Positions 8,995 to 20,996 of a stretch of DNA of 64,000 nucleotides are shown here, piece after piece; position 1 is the stretch's first letter; the number at the start of each line of letters is the position of its first letter. Both the position numbers and the translations under genes were made by a program. The notes under the pieces are model-generated. The model had not been told where the DNA came from. It was given only the letters and a program-made list of their open reading frames with translations, and did not search any database. The DNA comes from Ischnura elegans (Eukaryota; Arthropoda; Insecta; Odonata; Coenagrionidae): contig NW_025791658.1 of the NCBI RefSeq assembly GCF_921293095.1, positions 6,262,001 to 6,326,000 on the forward strand, read 5' to 3'.

Positions 8995-11205
8995 CACAGT
9001 GGGCTGAAATCGAAAGAAGCTGGCCAAAATTCACTGTAGCCTTAAGTATTGCTACATGAATGAAACTTTTTGCGAATTGGGTATTGTATAGACACAATGA
9101 ATCTTATTTACGATGATTTAGTCCATAACAGTGTTTATGAGGGCAAAAAAATTTAAAAATAGGGGAAAGTTATGCGGGAACCATAGTTACCTGGGGCAAG
9201 TCGAAATTATGATATGGGAATATCAAGGGAAATTCAGAATTTCTTCCATATTCAACTATGTTTAAGCTACCTAGTAGGTTCTCATAAGGTATATGATGAT
9301 TGAAAATTGCTATTGAGTCTTTTAAACCTGAAATGTTGGTCATTGAAGAGTAATAATAAAAATTAATACCATTGACAAATATTTTTATTGCAAATTTCTC
9401 AAAACAAAGGTGTGCCACATTAAATTCTATTCTGAGTTAGAGGATAAAGACTCCTCATATTCTTAAATATTTTCGCTCTTCATCAGAAGATTTTTCACCT
9501 CCTCTGGTAATTTTTTTACTTTACGGGGAACCCCCGCAGAACAAGAAGTGGAAGGATCTGACGTAATCAGAAGCTTATGGAATAGGTCATAGTGTGTGGC
9601 AATTCTAGAAATTTTCCTGGTGTGTTTTTCGCGAATTCCATGGAAGTTGCTACACTTAATTCCTCCAGTGAAGTAGGACTTCTCATTTTTATTTTTTTCT
9701 ACGTTTAGACCTCTCACTTGCACTGTCGAAATGCAGTGGTGGTATTCCATGAGGAGTGCTTCCAGTTAAGCCGAAAACAATGGCAAATTACTACGAAATA
9801 ATTACAATTCATTGACTATGGCAACAACGAACGAAATACTCGCGCAGTTGTATATGCGTGTAGTACATATTATCATTCATCCGTAAACATTAGCATTCCC
9901 CCGAAGGATACGAAAATGGGAGATATTTTAGCACAGTGTCAGGGAGTGTCATTGGCTGTTTTAACCAAATATGATTCAACTTCAGACATCTACTGTTCAC
10001 TCTGGTGATCGCATCTCCCTTTAGAAAATTGATGAAAAACACTTTTTGAATGAAGGCCGCAAGCAAAGTTTTTAATTTCTCATCTCCTCCCAAAAATAGG
10101 TTTTAGTATAAAAACTCCAGTAGGTACTAACAATTTCTTCTGCTTGATGGTCCCCCTTCTATTTGTCAATATAACACTATTTAAATCTTGGGGAGTCACT
10201 AATGCTGTATCCATAACTGGGCAAATAAACTGTGAACGTCCTTCGGCACAAACTTCAGCAAGGGATACTGAAGGGAGACTGATACTGAGCACTCGGCTAG
10301 AAATGAGCGTGCCAATCACATAGACGGCATATTTTGGGAAAACCTAATTTGTAGAATGGAAACACTTGCACGCGTCTATAGTAAAAGAACAAATCTGGGT
10401 GCAATGGGGTAGCCGCCGAGGACAAACGGCTTGGAGAGCGCGCGAACCGTTAGGTTTTTACCGTCCGCACGCGGCTCCCGCGGAAAGACCCAGGGGTATA
10501 ATCGTCAGAAGAGGGCACAAACCGTAAATAACAACAAGCAGTTGAGTACAATGCACTCACAATTAAGGGAAAACCCAGTCTCTCAAAAGGACTACGACGC
10601 ATGTCATCCTAAGTTCCCGAGTGCCTACTCCGTGTATTGCGGGTCACGGGGAGCGACAACCGCCCGACATCATTTTGCTTTACCACAAAAAAATCGGAGG
10701 GGAGCTAGTTGGAGCAAGATTTTTCTTTTCCGTCTTATAATATAGACTTCAGTCTAACTCTTAGTGTAAATATCTTAGGGGCGGCAAGTGGCGGTAACTA
10801 CTTTTATCCTAGCATTAGGTAAAAAATTAACGAAAAACAGTGACATTTTTAGCAATTTATAAAGTTAATAAATAACAATAGACTACAACAAAAGTTCACT
10901 CTTAATCAACTAAAAGAATGGTTCTATCAATAAATATGCTCAAAAATTCCGAATTATGAACTATACTCCATTGCATGGGGAACAAAAGTTAAGCTTTTAC
11001 GTATAAATCGCGCACTCACAATTTCATAGATTTTTATTGATTTTTGGCAGGCTATAAAAATTAAACCAAAAATTTTGAAAAAAAAATTAAATTCAGTTTT
11101 ACATGCCCAGGACCTTCTAAAATGATAATATACCATTCCCGGTTCGAAATTAAAAAGTCGATATTTTGATTTTTGGCCAGCTTTTTTCGATTTCAGCCCA
11201 CTGTG
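8995..11205. mobile_element. Transib-like element, CACAGTG ends
   Basis: Both ends begin CACAGTGGGCTGAAATCGAA and go on to AAGCTGGCC, one direct and one inverted, over 2,211 bp. The pentamer CGCCA flanks it (8990-8994; 11207-11211, after one extra G), fitting the 5-bp GC-rich target duplications of the Transib superfamily. No DDE transposase is recognisable inside. The interior has a GC- and CpG-richer segment at about 10390-10690 of unknown role. Confidence 0.65.
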
Positions 11206-11489
11206 GCGCCACTGTTCCCATCCATCTTTAGGGCTTCTTCCCTTCAGTGGGCACATTTACCCTTTCCCATTCGGTGCCTACAACAGGGAAACTTCTGCGC
11301 TGCGCATGCCAAAAAAACATTTGTAGCCTCTCGGTGAAGGACCATTTTTTGGGGTGGAGTTACCCTGATAATCGCGTCCCTCTGATGTGGGACCTAACTG
11401 AACGCCCCTCCCTTTACCCCGAACACTGGAATAGACCTTATAACCCTCTCTCAGCAAGAATCCATGGTCAATCTGTTACGCTACCAAAG

Positions 11490-12433
11490 CTCCGGTCCAT
11501 AGGCGCTACGTTCGCTACGATAATTTCTTTTCGGACCGGTCAGGAGCGAAGTCAAAATGGCGGAAATGAACGAAGGTGGGCACACTGGGATTATGAAATC
11601 GAAGATATGGTTTTAATTAAATGCAAATTGAGTTGATTATGGTCATTAAATATTAATAAATATGTTCGAATATCATTTAAATGAATTTTATTTTCCAGTA
11701 TCGAGGTTCCACAAAGTAAAGCAAGAAACTTTGGACCGTATTTCTCACACCTACCCTCGCCTACCCCTTCTAATTGAAACTCATTACCCTAGTAACGGAA
11801 GAAGTAGGTACTCTACCGTTTTCTCACTTGAAGCATTAACTTATTATGGATAACAACTATTATAAAACATTAATCCATTCCATTTTTATCCTATTTCTCT
11901 TCAGATTTTAATTTATGGCATGAGTTGATGTGTCGATATATGTTCTTACAATCCTTTCTTATAGTAATGTCCCTTTTAGTAATTTTTTGTTGCCTTTTGA
12001 ATGTAAAGGTTGCTTCCAGAGACATTTGAGTTCATTTTGGGGGAGATACGAGAATGTCTACGGAGATACAGTGCTTGCTATATATTTATTTAAACCACTA
12101 TTAAATTTACATCTACTTACTATGAGAGCCTACTCCGTTACTTCGTAGTCACCTTTACAGACAGAAGGCGTCCACATTCAGCGTCCAACAGCTGCAACGT
12201 TAGTAAGCTCTCCATTGCCTCAGTGAATTCCCTTCGAATTTCCGCCAAAAAATGACTCGCTCCTCCGCTGACCCAAGTTTTCAGGGGAGCGTCAGGAGCG
12301 AGGCGGGAAACGGGTGTGTGACGTTTTCCGTGACGTCACACCTTAACCTGTAGCGCTCCGTAGCGAATAACGGACCGCCTGGGAGCTCCTCTGTGGCGCT
12401 ACGAAGCATTGGTAGCGTTCAACGGACCGCACC
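11490..12433. repeat. Possible inverted-repeat element, CGGTCC ends
   Basis: CCGGTCCATAGGCGCTACG near 11491 is partly mirrored by the inverse of CGGTCCGTTGAACGCTACC at 12408-12432, and related GTAGCG/CGGTCC pieces occur at 12350-12380. A CRE-like GTGACGTCAC lies near 12330. The match is short and imperfect, with no target duplication found, so this is tentative. Confidence 0.35.
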
Positions 12434-13014
12434 CCAAGAGACAGGCACGTACTGGCGATCCTGGGGGAGTCGTTGAACCAAACAAATCGACCCTGAACGT
12501 CCAGACTATCCCCCACCCTCCAGTCCCCAAGGAGTAGATCAACTTCCCGAGGTTAAAGAGGTGTGTGGGATGCGATCGGAACAAGTCTTGAGTTGCTACC
12601 TCACCCATTTTAGGCTCAAGGTGTCCACGCACCTGCGTGAACTTCCCAAGGTTAAAAAATACGCGTATATCTCCTCCTCTTCTCCTAAATCCTCCTCTCC
12701 TCCCGTGTATCTCCTCCTCCTTCTTCTATATATAAACTGTGTTTATTCCAGTACTGAAGTATTCTTCGAGATCGCAATACAGCATCAATATGAATATCAG
12801 AGACGGTTTATTGCATGGTTTTCCAACAGTTCATCTGGGCAACACAAACCTGCTGGTGGAAAGACAACCGAACAGTGATATCTTTAAAATATATATACCT
12901 CATTGCAGTACGGATTTAGTGTTGACTGTTTGCTTTGAAGGTGTTTATATTATATAGGTATTAGTGCATGTTCACTCATCAGCGTCAGGTGATTGAGGTG
13001 GTTGGACAAAGGGT
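12434..13014. other. No gene seen
   Basis: Contains a CT-rich run (CTCCTC repeats near 12670-12720). Open frames here are unsupported. Confidence 0.35.
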
Positions 13015-13022
13015 GATTTACT

Positions 13023-13288
13023 CAGTGGCGGATACAGAAAAAAACTCAAGGGGGGGGGGCGCAAAAGAAATCTTGAGCTACTTTTACTTTTATCGTAATA
13101 AAAAATTAATCAAGCCACGTTGCGAAGTTCAAGAACGTTTTATTTAAACTCACTATACACGTATGTAAGTCAATATCTTACGTTACAAAAAAGTTACAAC
13201 TGTGATTCTACAATGTTCGGCAATGTGAGCGGCCCCGCAAAGGAAGGGGGGGCGCGCCCCCTGCGCCCCCCATCTGTATCCCCCTCTG
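13023..13288. mobile_element. hAT MITE with perfect 8-bp target duplication
   Basis: Starts CAGTGGCGGATACAGA and ends with the inverse of CAGAGGGGGATACAGA. GATTTACT flanks both sides (13015-13022 and 13289-13296). G-rich subterminal runs follow the left end and C-rich runs precede the right end. The length is 266 bp and it is non-coding. Confidence 0.9.
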
Positions 13289-13673
13289 GATTTACTCTGG
13301 ATTCCTTAATGAAAAGGGAGCGGTGGAGAGATTTAATGTAACTCACCAATCCAACAATACCGACCCCAGTAAGCAACATTTGGGGAATCGACAGGGTCCA
13401 ATTATGTGGATTGATGTGTATGAGTCTCTACGTCCATCTTACATCTCAAACGGAGGAACAAAGACTCAATCGTAGTGTGTTAACGGTGGTAAACCTGTTT
13501 GCTGCACGGATTACCGAGAACCACAAGAGAAATACGCGACCGCAGACAGTATTAATGGTTCTCGTCTCTGTGTTATAAAGTTTGTGCTTGAAATTTAAGA
13601 CGAGATGGAAATGTACTAAAATTGTTGGATTGTTAAAGGGATACGGTACCACAGACTCTAGTAAGGGCACCAG

Positions 13674-13863
13674 CCATGATAAAAAGAAGAAAACAGTTGT
13701 AATTTCCACACTTTTAATATCACAACTCAGCGCCGACCATGGTTTCAACACATAAGTGTCACTATCAAGGTTGATAAGGGTACTTATGTGTTGAAACCAT
13801 GGTCGGCGCTGAGTTGTGATATTAAAAGTGTGGAAATTACAATTGTGTTCTTCTTTTTATCAT
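13674..13863. repeat. Near-perfect palindrome, ~84-bp arms
   Basis: Arms at about 13674-13757 and 13780-13863 are inverted copies (shared ACTCAGCGCCGACCATGG, TTTCAACACATAAGT) separated by about 22 bp. Near-identity of the arms implies recent formation or gene conversion. The adjacent hAT element inserted about 50 bp beyond its right arm. Confidence 0.9.
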
Positions 13864-13918
13864 GGATATAAAGAACTTCCACTAAATCGAGCCGGATACG
13901 ATTTTATAAGGGTACCAG

Positions 13919-16293
13919 CAGTGGCGGCTTGCCCATAAGGACTCTCGGACGCCGCCCCTCCTAAATATTTGAAAAATTAAAATAAATATCCATTAATTTA
14001 TAATTATACATCTAAGTAATCAGAGTGTTTTTCCACTCGCATACATGGAAAGTGTAGGAAAAACACGAAAAGAAATAGTGCGAGAAGTTCGTATTTGTAG
14101 CCGTGGGGCGCTGGCCAGAACGTCCCAATCAATCCCCATGCAGTTATATGGAGAGTGGTAGTGGTGGGGGCTGCTGGTGCTATGACGCGTCTAACCTTGT
14201 GCCTTATGGGAGTCTTGGGACGTCGTCCGAGAATGCGCAGAGCGACGTGTGAGTTGACATCGCTGCGCAGGCCGGCGGGCGTATAATCTGGCGTCTTCTT
14301 GGTGCTGCCACAGAAAAGGGACGTGCGGAATTAGAATGGTCACTGTACTGGGTGTAGTTATACGATTTTAATTTTTAATTACTGGTAGGTATTGCTACAG
14401 AAAATAAATTATCCCATTATGCTTGCTTTTTTGGGTGCTTGAATTCCGGAACACATAAAATCCAACCAGTTAAAGGCCGTATTGACGTAGAAAAACTATT
14501 CTCGAGTATTTGCCACAGGTCTGATATGATTACGAATTTCAAGAACGTTGGGGAAACTAATAGTATAATATTTAGGCCTTAACAATGTATTCATATATTC
14601 CCGATGATTAGAAATGCGGTACCTATTTTTCAGATAAATTTATCAAAAGACCTGCAGTATTGGGAAAAATCAGTTAACATTCCCCACTGATTAACAATTT
14701 AAGAAATAGGTGCGTGCGTGATAGGGTGAAGGATTGAACATGATTTAACTCGTAAAACGTGACTTTAAATAGATTCATTCAATGAATGTCTAGAAGTGCC
14801 GCGTAAAATGCATCTTTTGTGTCTAGGTTCATCATTTTTCTAGCCGTCCTTGTTCTATTAGTTCATGTTCACCTAATTTCTCAGCGGCAGAGCGGTAGCT
14901 GTCTTACGGAAAATGTCCACTTGGGTCTGATTCAAGTAGCTTCAAAGACTTCATATCAGTGCGGAGATCCTTACAGCTCCCATCTGTGGCTCAGAGTCGT
15001 CTTCTTGTACGATCTAGAATTTATTTTCTATTATATCATGGCAATGATTTCGAAGACATGGTTATTCCAAGTGCGACCCGTTGGCGTTTCGTGTGTTTAC
15101 CACATATGAATCTTAGACTCAAGGAGATGGTCCGTGACGTCTTTTGTTTGCTTGAATGCCTTTGCTGACCTTAAATTCGTCCCTCAGCTGAATCAGTATT
15201 AGTGGACCACGACTTCTATCTCCCTTGAGTCGTCCTTATAGTAACGGCGAGACTCTCGGAAAGAACGGAGTGAAATGAGTTCAGAATTCATTTTTGAGGA
15301 GTTAAATGTGCGTAATTGCCGATTAAGAAGTTTCTTAGTGCTGTGCGGACATTCGAGAAGACAATTTTAATTAATCAACAGTGCTAGTTTTTGTTTTAGG
15401 GAAATATAGGGAAAAATTGTCCCAATTCTGTGTCCAGGCACCTTGCTCCTTTTGGTCGTATTTTTCGTCGGCCTATTTTGTGTCGTCTCTTGTTTATTTA
15501 TAGACTAGTGCCCTTGCCATGTGTTCAATCGGAAAGAAATTGTAGTCCGGCGCTGATTTCAACAAACGTGTAATTGATCACTTTGCTGGACAAAGGGAAA
15601 GAAGGATGGACTTCTGCAATATAACTAAAGGAATGTGGGTGTTTCAGATTTTGTTAAACATGTATGAGAAATGTTTAGTTGTTGATTTTAAATCATATTG
15701 TATTCAAGAAGCAAGGCGAACACCGCAATCAAAGTTTACATCTGCAATAACAAAGCGCGCGCATTTAAGCAGTGGTTGTTGCCTAGTGGAAGTCAGTGAC
15801 ATTCCCCTCCCTCCTCAGGTGTTACAAGTGTCATTGCTACCTAAATCATTGCAAATATGGTATAGATTTGACAAATAACGCATTATGATTGCAAAACGAA
15901 CAACAGAAGTGTACTGCGGGCATATCCGCACGAAGAATGTAGGCGCTAAAACCTAAAATTACATATTTTCGTTTCTATTTGCAAAATATCGCAGCAAATA
16001 TATTTTTATCCTTCAAGATCAACGATCAGTATAATCGAGAGTCCGGACTAAGCCGATCCGTATGACCGAGAGTCTATACTGCATTAAGTATTTATTAATC
16101 AAGCTTTATTAGGAAAACTAGGTATTTTTGTTGAAAAAAACGGAACATATGGCATCACAAAATTTAATTCCTAGATTGCCGCAAAAACTTAATAAAATAC
16201 ACGAAATATTAAAAAGTTATAAACCCTCCCCCGTGGAGTGCGTTAATATTTGCTGCCCCCTCCCCCCAGAATTTGACTCACGAGCCGCCACTG
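13919..16293. mobile_element. hAT element, 2.4 kb, GGTACCAG target duplication
   Basis: The left end is CAGTGGCGGCTTGCCC and the right end inverted is CAGTGGCGGCTCGTGAG. GGTACCAG flanks both sides (13911-13918 and 16294-16301), a perfect 8-bp hAT duplication. The interior shows no recognisable BED finger or hAT dimerisation region in any frame, so it is a non-autonomous derivative or carries unrelated DNA. The first 9 bp match the MITE at 13023. Confidence 0.9.
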
Positions 16294-16301
16294 GGTACCA
16301 G

Positions 16302-16616
16302 CCCTGTATTATAAAGTTTTTACTACAAAATCAAGAAGAAAAGATGAATATACTTTTGAAATGGAGAGGTTATTATTAAAAGTGTAAGAGTCGGCTGTCG
16401 CATTTCTTGCCCCTGTGCCTTCCGACTCGGCGTTTCCTCCCTCCCTTTCGTTCCCACGTTTGCAACCACCCAACCCCTCCACAACGTAAGGTAAGACATT
16501 CCGTGAACGAGATAACTCACCTCGTCCCTTAAAACGTGCCAGTTTCGTGCAACTGAGTTATTATGAAATTGCACTGTCAACATAAAATGAAAATTTTCAA
16601 TAGGACTAAGGGAATA
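16302..16616. other. No gene seen
   Basis: Continuation of the DNA that hosted the hAT insertion. A C-rich tract lies near 16400-16480. No convincing frame. Confidence 0.35.
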
Positions 16617-16938
16617 ATGACGCACGCAAATTACAGACTTTGAATTGAATTCCTCATTTTTTTCTGAGCATTGTCAAATTTTAAACTAAGTTCTAAGGCC
16701 AATATTAACGCATTTAATGCAGCAACAATTTCCATGTTGATTTTTATACATAACTCGAGATATAAGTTGATATTTATCGTAGAATTTCGTTTAGAAATTG
16801 TAAATGCTGCTCAAAAGACAAATAATTCAATTCTTAGTTTATTTTTCTTGAGAAATGAACAAATATTTATTTCGAACATTGACTGTATAAAAAATTGTAT
16901 GACCGCTGTCCCTTACCGCTAAGAGGGGTTATAACCCA
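16617..16938. repeat. Partial copy of TTAA element 6767-7595 (middle)
   Basis: Matches 7055-7362 closely (TTGAATTCCTCATTTTTTTC, AACGCATTTAA, AAGAGGGGTTATAA). Broken at its right side by the AT-rich segment at 16939. Confidence 0.8.
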
Positions 16939-17345
16939 AGTAGCAAAAGAATATTGAAAAATGATTTTAAAGTTATTTCAAATGATTTTAAAATCAAAAT
17001 ATCATAAGATGGCTAAATTCATGACTTTTTCAAGATTTTAAAATAATTTTAAAATAATGTATTAGGCGTTGCTCTTTTTAAGTCTTGTACCATTTGATCT
17101 CACTTTGTTGATAGTATATTCTTGGATATGCAGGAAGTAATGGCTTATTTTTTCCAAAAATGTTCCTTTTTTAATTTCACAGAAAAATAATTATGTGAAC
17201 ATTATTTTAAAACCATTTCAAAATTATTTTACACACATTTTAAAATAATTTTAAAATAATTTTGAAATAATTTGATAATTATTTTCTAATCATTTTAACA
17301 TAATGGTAAAATCATTTTAACATAATTTTGAAAGAATTAGGTCAT
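16939..17345. repeat. AT-rich quasi-tandem segment
   Basis: Dense in ATTTTAAAATAATTTTAAAA-type units in both orientations, inserted between two partial copies of the same TTAA element. It could be a MITE made of subterminal repeats or a slipped simple repeat. No coding potential. Confidence 0.6.
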
Positions 17346-17817
17346 TTGAAGTTCTAAGGCCAATATTAACGCATTTAATGCAGCAACAATTTCCATGATG
17401 ATGTTTATACTAAAATCGATATATATGTTAATTTTTATCGTAGAATTTCGTTTAAAAATTGTAAACGCTGCTCAAAAGACAAATAATTCAATTCTTAGTT
17501 TATTTTTCTTGAGTAATAAACAGATATTTATTTCGAAACCTGACTGGATAAACAATTGCATGACCGCTGTCCCTTACCGCTAAGAGGGGTTATACCTGCT
17601 CCCGGATTCCGAGGGTTAATCCTTAACCCCGCAGTGTTGGGTCCCGAGACAAAGACGACGTAAACCAACGACCGTCCTAAAAGGGGGAGAGCTATAAAAC
17701 GTATATATTCGGCTTTCGATCTCCTGGCCGGGTAATTCTCACACGTATATATATACCCGTCGTCTCCCGGGTCAGGAAACGTCCACACGTATTTATACGT
17801 GCATAGTAGGGAAAAGG
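17346..17817. repeat. Partial copy of TTAA element 6767-7595 (right half)
   Basis: Begins again at GAAGTTCTAAGGCC and continues to the right terminus GGGAAAAGG followed by TTAA at 17818-17821. It lacks the left third. The duplicated GAAGTTCTAAGGCC start on either side of the AT-rich segment suggests insertion or recombination between copies. Confidence 0.75.
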
Positions 17818-19010
17818 TTAAAATCCACGCGAATCAGATCACAGAGAAGTTTAATGACTGAGGTTGGTGATGAGTTTACAATTGTAACTGCGACGGGCAG
17901 CACACCCCGTCGCTCTCGTGTCTACCCACAGACTGCCCCGAATTCCCGCGCTCGTGTCGTCAGGGCACAGCGGCGGCACACCTCCAACACCAGCGGAAGG
18001 GTGGCTTCACTCAACCCACCCTAGGAAATGAGGAACTCATCTTCGTCAGCGAGACAATGGCCACATGTCCAGAAAACTTAGACGTTTATGACTGGTCGAG
18101 GAGACGCTGGCCTCGACGACCGATGACCCAAATTCATGAGCGGGAACCCTTGCCTTCGAAAAATTTGGTGACGAGACGACAGTACTGTGTTCTAAGGATC
18201 GTCTCGCAACCTTGGGACAAAGACATACAATGCACATTGGAAATATCTGACCCTTCGTCATACACATTACAAAAAATAAATACACAATACGACACACAAT
18301 CATTACATATTAATCATGAATAAGGCTTCTATATAGTGTGCATGTGTGTGTGTTTGATGAGGTACTATCATTTGCAAAAGTGTTGCAACAAATCGAGCGG
18401 CGCCACCTTCGCTCCACAAAGATTGTGCCCGGAAAATGTATGGTTTTAGGGTGTGTGCAGCAATCCAACACTAGTCTTCATGGTTCAATTCGTTCAATGT
18501 ACGGAGAACGGGTCATTGTGTGGGTGAGGTATTGTTTCATCCTTTTCAGTCTCGAGATGTGATCGCTTCCATTTAAGTGAAATTAATGTTCATTACATTC
18601 CCTCAAACAAATTGTAGTATTTTATGCAGGAGGAAAGATCGAGGGTAATTCCTCGGAGAGATTTTAAAAAGTTTGTAGCTAGGCTCTTTTTGAGTGATCT
18701 TAGCTCTTTTCAGAGAGCTGGAAATCACGAGTCGTTCACTGTGAACATGGCGGACTTTTGTTTACATCTATTGACTCGAGTTGACGTTTTTAATACAATA
18801 TCTACGGCATAAGATACGAGGAAGCTTTGATATTCCAAATGTTTCATCATGTAAACATCTGAGCAAACGCGAAAAATATGAAATTAGTGAAGCTAATGGG
18901 CTTAAATCGTTGCGTAAATAACAACAGAGTTCTCCGACGTCCGTCAACCGGTAAAGATGTATTCCTTTCCACGCATTCAAGGTATGACGAGGAAAGCTTA
19001 ATTCCTGCTT
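17818..19010. other. No gene assigned
   Basis: Contains a CpG-richer patch at 17880-18010, and a repeat block at 18352-18525 listed separately. Open frames are short and unrelated to known domains. Confidence 0.35.
18352..18525 (+). repeat. Dispersed repeat, copy 1
   Basis: GGTACTATCATTTGCAAA, then TTGCAACAAATCGAGCGGCG and an ACGGGTCAT end, is found inverted at 30395-30552. The two copies differ in the middle. No ends or coding frame identified. Confidence 0.65.
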
Positions 19011-19032
19011 TTAACCCTTTCTGACCTGAATA
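19011..19032. mobile_element. piggyBac left terminus
   Basis: TTAA followed by CCCTTTCTGACCTG, 430 bp beyond the transposase stop codon. This is the expected TTAA target plus CCC-type end. No matching GGGTTAA end is found to the right (23200-24500), so the other terminus was lost or displaced, probably by the repeat at 23623-24496. Confidence 0.7.
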
Positions 19033-19458
19033 TTGTTTTTTAAAGTATAAAAATTATTTTACTGCATTTTAATAAGTCTTTTGGCCTAAGAAAAGTAAAA
19101 TATCATTAATTTTTTTTAAAATTAATCTTTTGTTGTAATTCTGGAATGATTCCATTTGGCATCGTTAGGATATTTGAATGCTTAGTGCGAATTCCGAATG
19201 AAAATATTTCTCAAGCTCTGAATATATTTTACTGTCTTCAATTACACGCACATGCAAGTGAAAATATTAACATCTACATGGTGAACTTTCTACCATTTAT
19301 TTCTATGCACATACGGTAGTTACAGAATTATGAAAATGGAAAAAAATTACAAATATTATAAACATTCAAATCCAATGAAAACATGTGATGTGAGTATCAT
19401 GTTACTTAACATAATAATCCAAAATATCTTTTAGTTTTTAACATTTGTTAATTTATAA

Positions 19459-20996
19459 TCACATAACATGAAATTTCAAGAAGCAATTTTTCTCTTTGTT
19501 TAGGCAAAGTGAGACATTGCATTTTCCACACTTCATTCGGCTGTAACTCTTAATGCATAATTTGCATCTTGATTTGTTTGGATAATATTCTGGCCAGTGA
19601 CCTACACCATCGTAGCGTACATCAGCTACGGGACGGGGTGCTTTTTCTACTCTTCTCTTCTTTGATGGTCCTGGCTTTGGAGATTCAGATTGACGGCCTC
19701 TTTTCTTAGGCTCTGCTCCCCTTTTGAGTAGTCCAGCAGCAATGTCACACACAAAATCAAGTAGTGGTCGGTGTTTCTTATTTTGCTGAGCACAGTGTCT
19801 TCTGTACAAGAGGCATGCATTGACACAAGCCATATTTATAAAATGAAAAATTATTCTTAAGTAAAATCGTTGGCCCTTTATGTTGGTGCGGTAAAGTTGA
19901 ACGAGCATGTCATGCAGATCAACACCTTCCATAAAAGTATTATATTCTTTTACAATTGATGGGCGAGGAACGTTCACATATTGCTTTGTAATAGCAGACC
20001 ACCGTTTTACAAATTCAACTGGCTCCTGACTTATATACGTGGAGATAAGGTGAACTGCCTTGTTATCAAACCATTTGCATAAAATTATGTTCTCATTTGT
20101 CTCAACTCTAAAATCATAAGAGCCTCGACCACTCTTTTTCAAAGACATATCCGTCTGCAAAGTGCAGCCTGCTAATCTGTTCCTCCTAACAGTTCCTACC
20201 ATGTGAATCCCCATTTTTTTCAGTTCAACAGCCACATCATATGAACAGAACCAGTTATCAATAAATAGCTTATGATTTTTATGTTTAGGCAAATCTTGAA
20301 CGAGCCTTATAACGACATTGCCACTCATTCCCAAATGACCATCTTTCACTTTGGTCCCCTTGCCTACATAGATTTCAAAATCATAAACTATCCCACTCAC
20401 TCCAGCCCGAGCGAATACCTTTACTCCCCAACGGTGTGGCTTGTTCTTTATATATTGTAGCATAGAAGTATGGGACTTCATTGGTATCATCATTTCATCG
20501 ACAGAATTGTGTTCTTCCGGTTCAATTTTCAGAAAGTTTTTTTTCAAAGATTCTATGAAGGGCCTGATTTTAAAGAGTTTGTCATAATCATTGTGTTCTC
20601 TTGGCACCATTTTGTCATTATTATTCACATGCATAAACTTCCTCAACTTGCCGAATCGATCTCGTGACATAGTTTCTGCAATAGGCTGATAACGTGTAGA
20701 ATTAGCCCAGTACATTCTATATTTTGGCATGCGAACAATTCCAGCTAGAATATGTATTCCAATAAATTGGCACATTTCAATCACAGATGTGTTGATGGAT
20801 TTCCCTGTTTTTTGTGTGGAATACAAGTTTGTCTGTTCTACAAAATTTTCAACAATGTTGTCATCAATAAATTTTTCGAAGTAATTCAAAGGGCTTAAGT
20901 CTTCTATTGGGGGATCAGTAAATGCAACATTGTAGCTCACATCTACGGCTTCCATATTTTTGTGCCGCCAACGTTGATTTCTTGTCACATGTTCAG
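19459..20996 (-). pseudogene. piggyBac transposase, residues ~101-611
   Basis: Encodes the DDE core of a PGBD-type piggyBac transposase, which cuts and pastes at TTAA. The three expected acidic residues are visible in SVDEMMIPMK, LFIDNWF and MEGVDLHDM. Family features include PHRWGVKVF and RRNRL. After a basic segment (KKRGRQSESPKPGPSKKRR, possibly nuclear targeting) lies the C-terminal cysteine-rich domain (CKLCIKSYSRMKCGKCNVSLC). The frame is open throughout but its N-terminus lies at 22895-23195, on the other side of an inserted element. The first ~24 residues of the 536-residue open frame (to TCP) come from that insertion. Breakage by a single insertion suggests a fairly recent loss. Confidence 0.92.

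Larger units (their letters stand above)
8254..11214. mobile_element. hAT-like MITE expanded by two later insertions
   Basis: The left end CAGTTGCGTAAC is at 8254. The matching right end GTAACGCCACTG is split: GTAACGCCA at 8986-8994 and CGCCACTG at 11207-11214, with CGCCA repeated on both sides of the Transib-like element. Flanking octamers TATTCATC and TTCCCATC agree at 5 of 8 positions, an eroded target duplication. Without its passengers the element is about 280 bp, the size of its neighbour at 7894-8160. It is non-coding. Confidence 0.75.

Noticed and set aside
10390..10700. CpG-richer patch as a host promoter or gene
   Set aside because: It lies within the Transib-like element, and the frames show no domain or splice sites; could not be supported.
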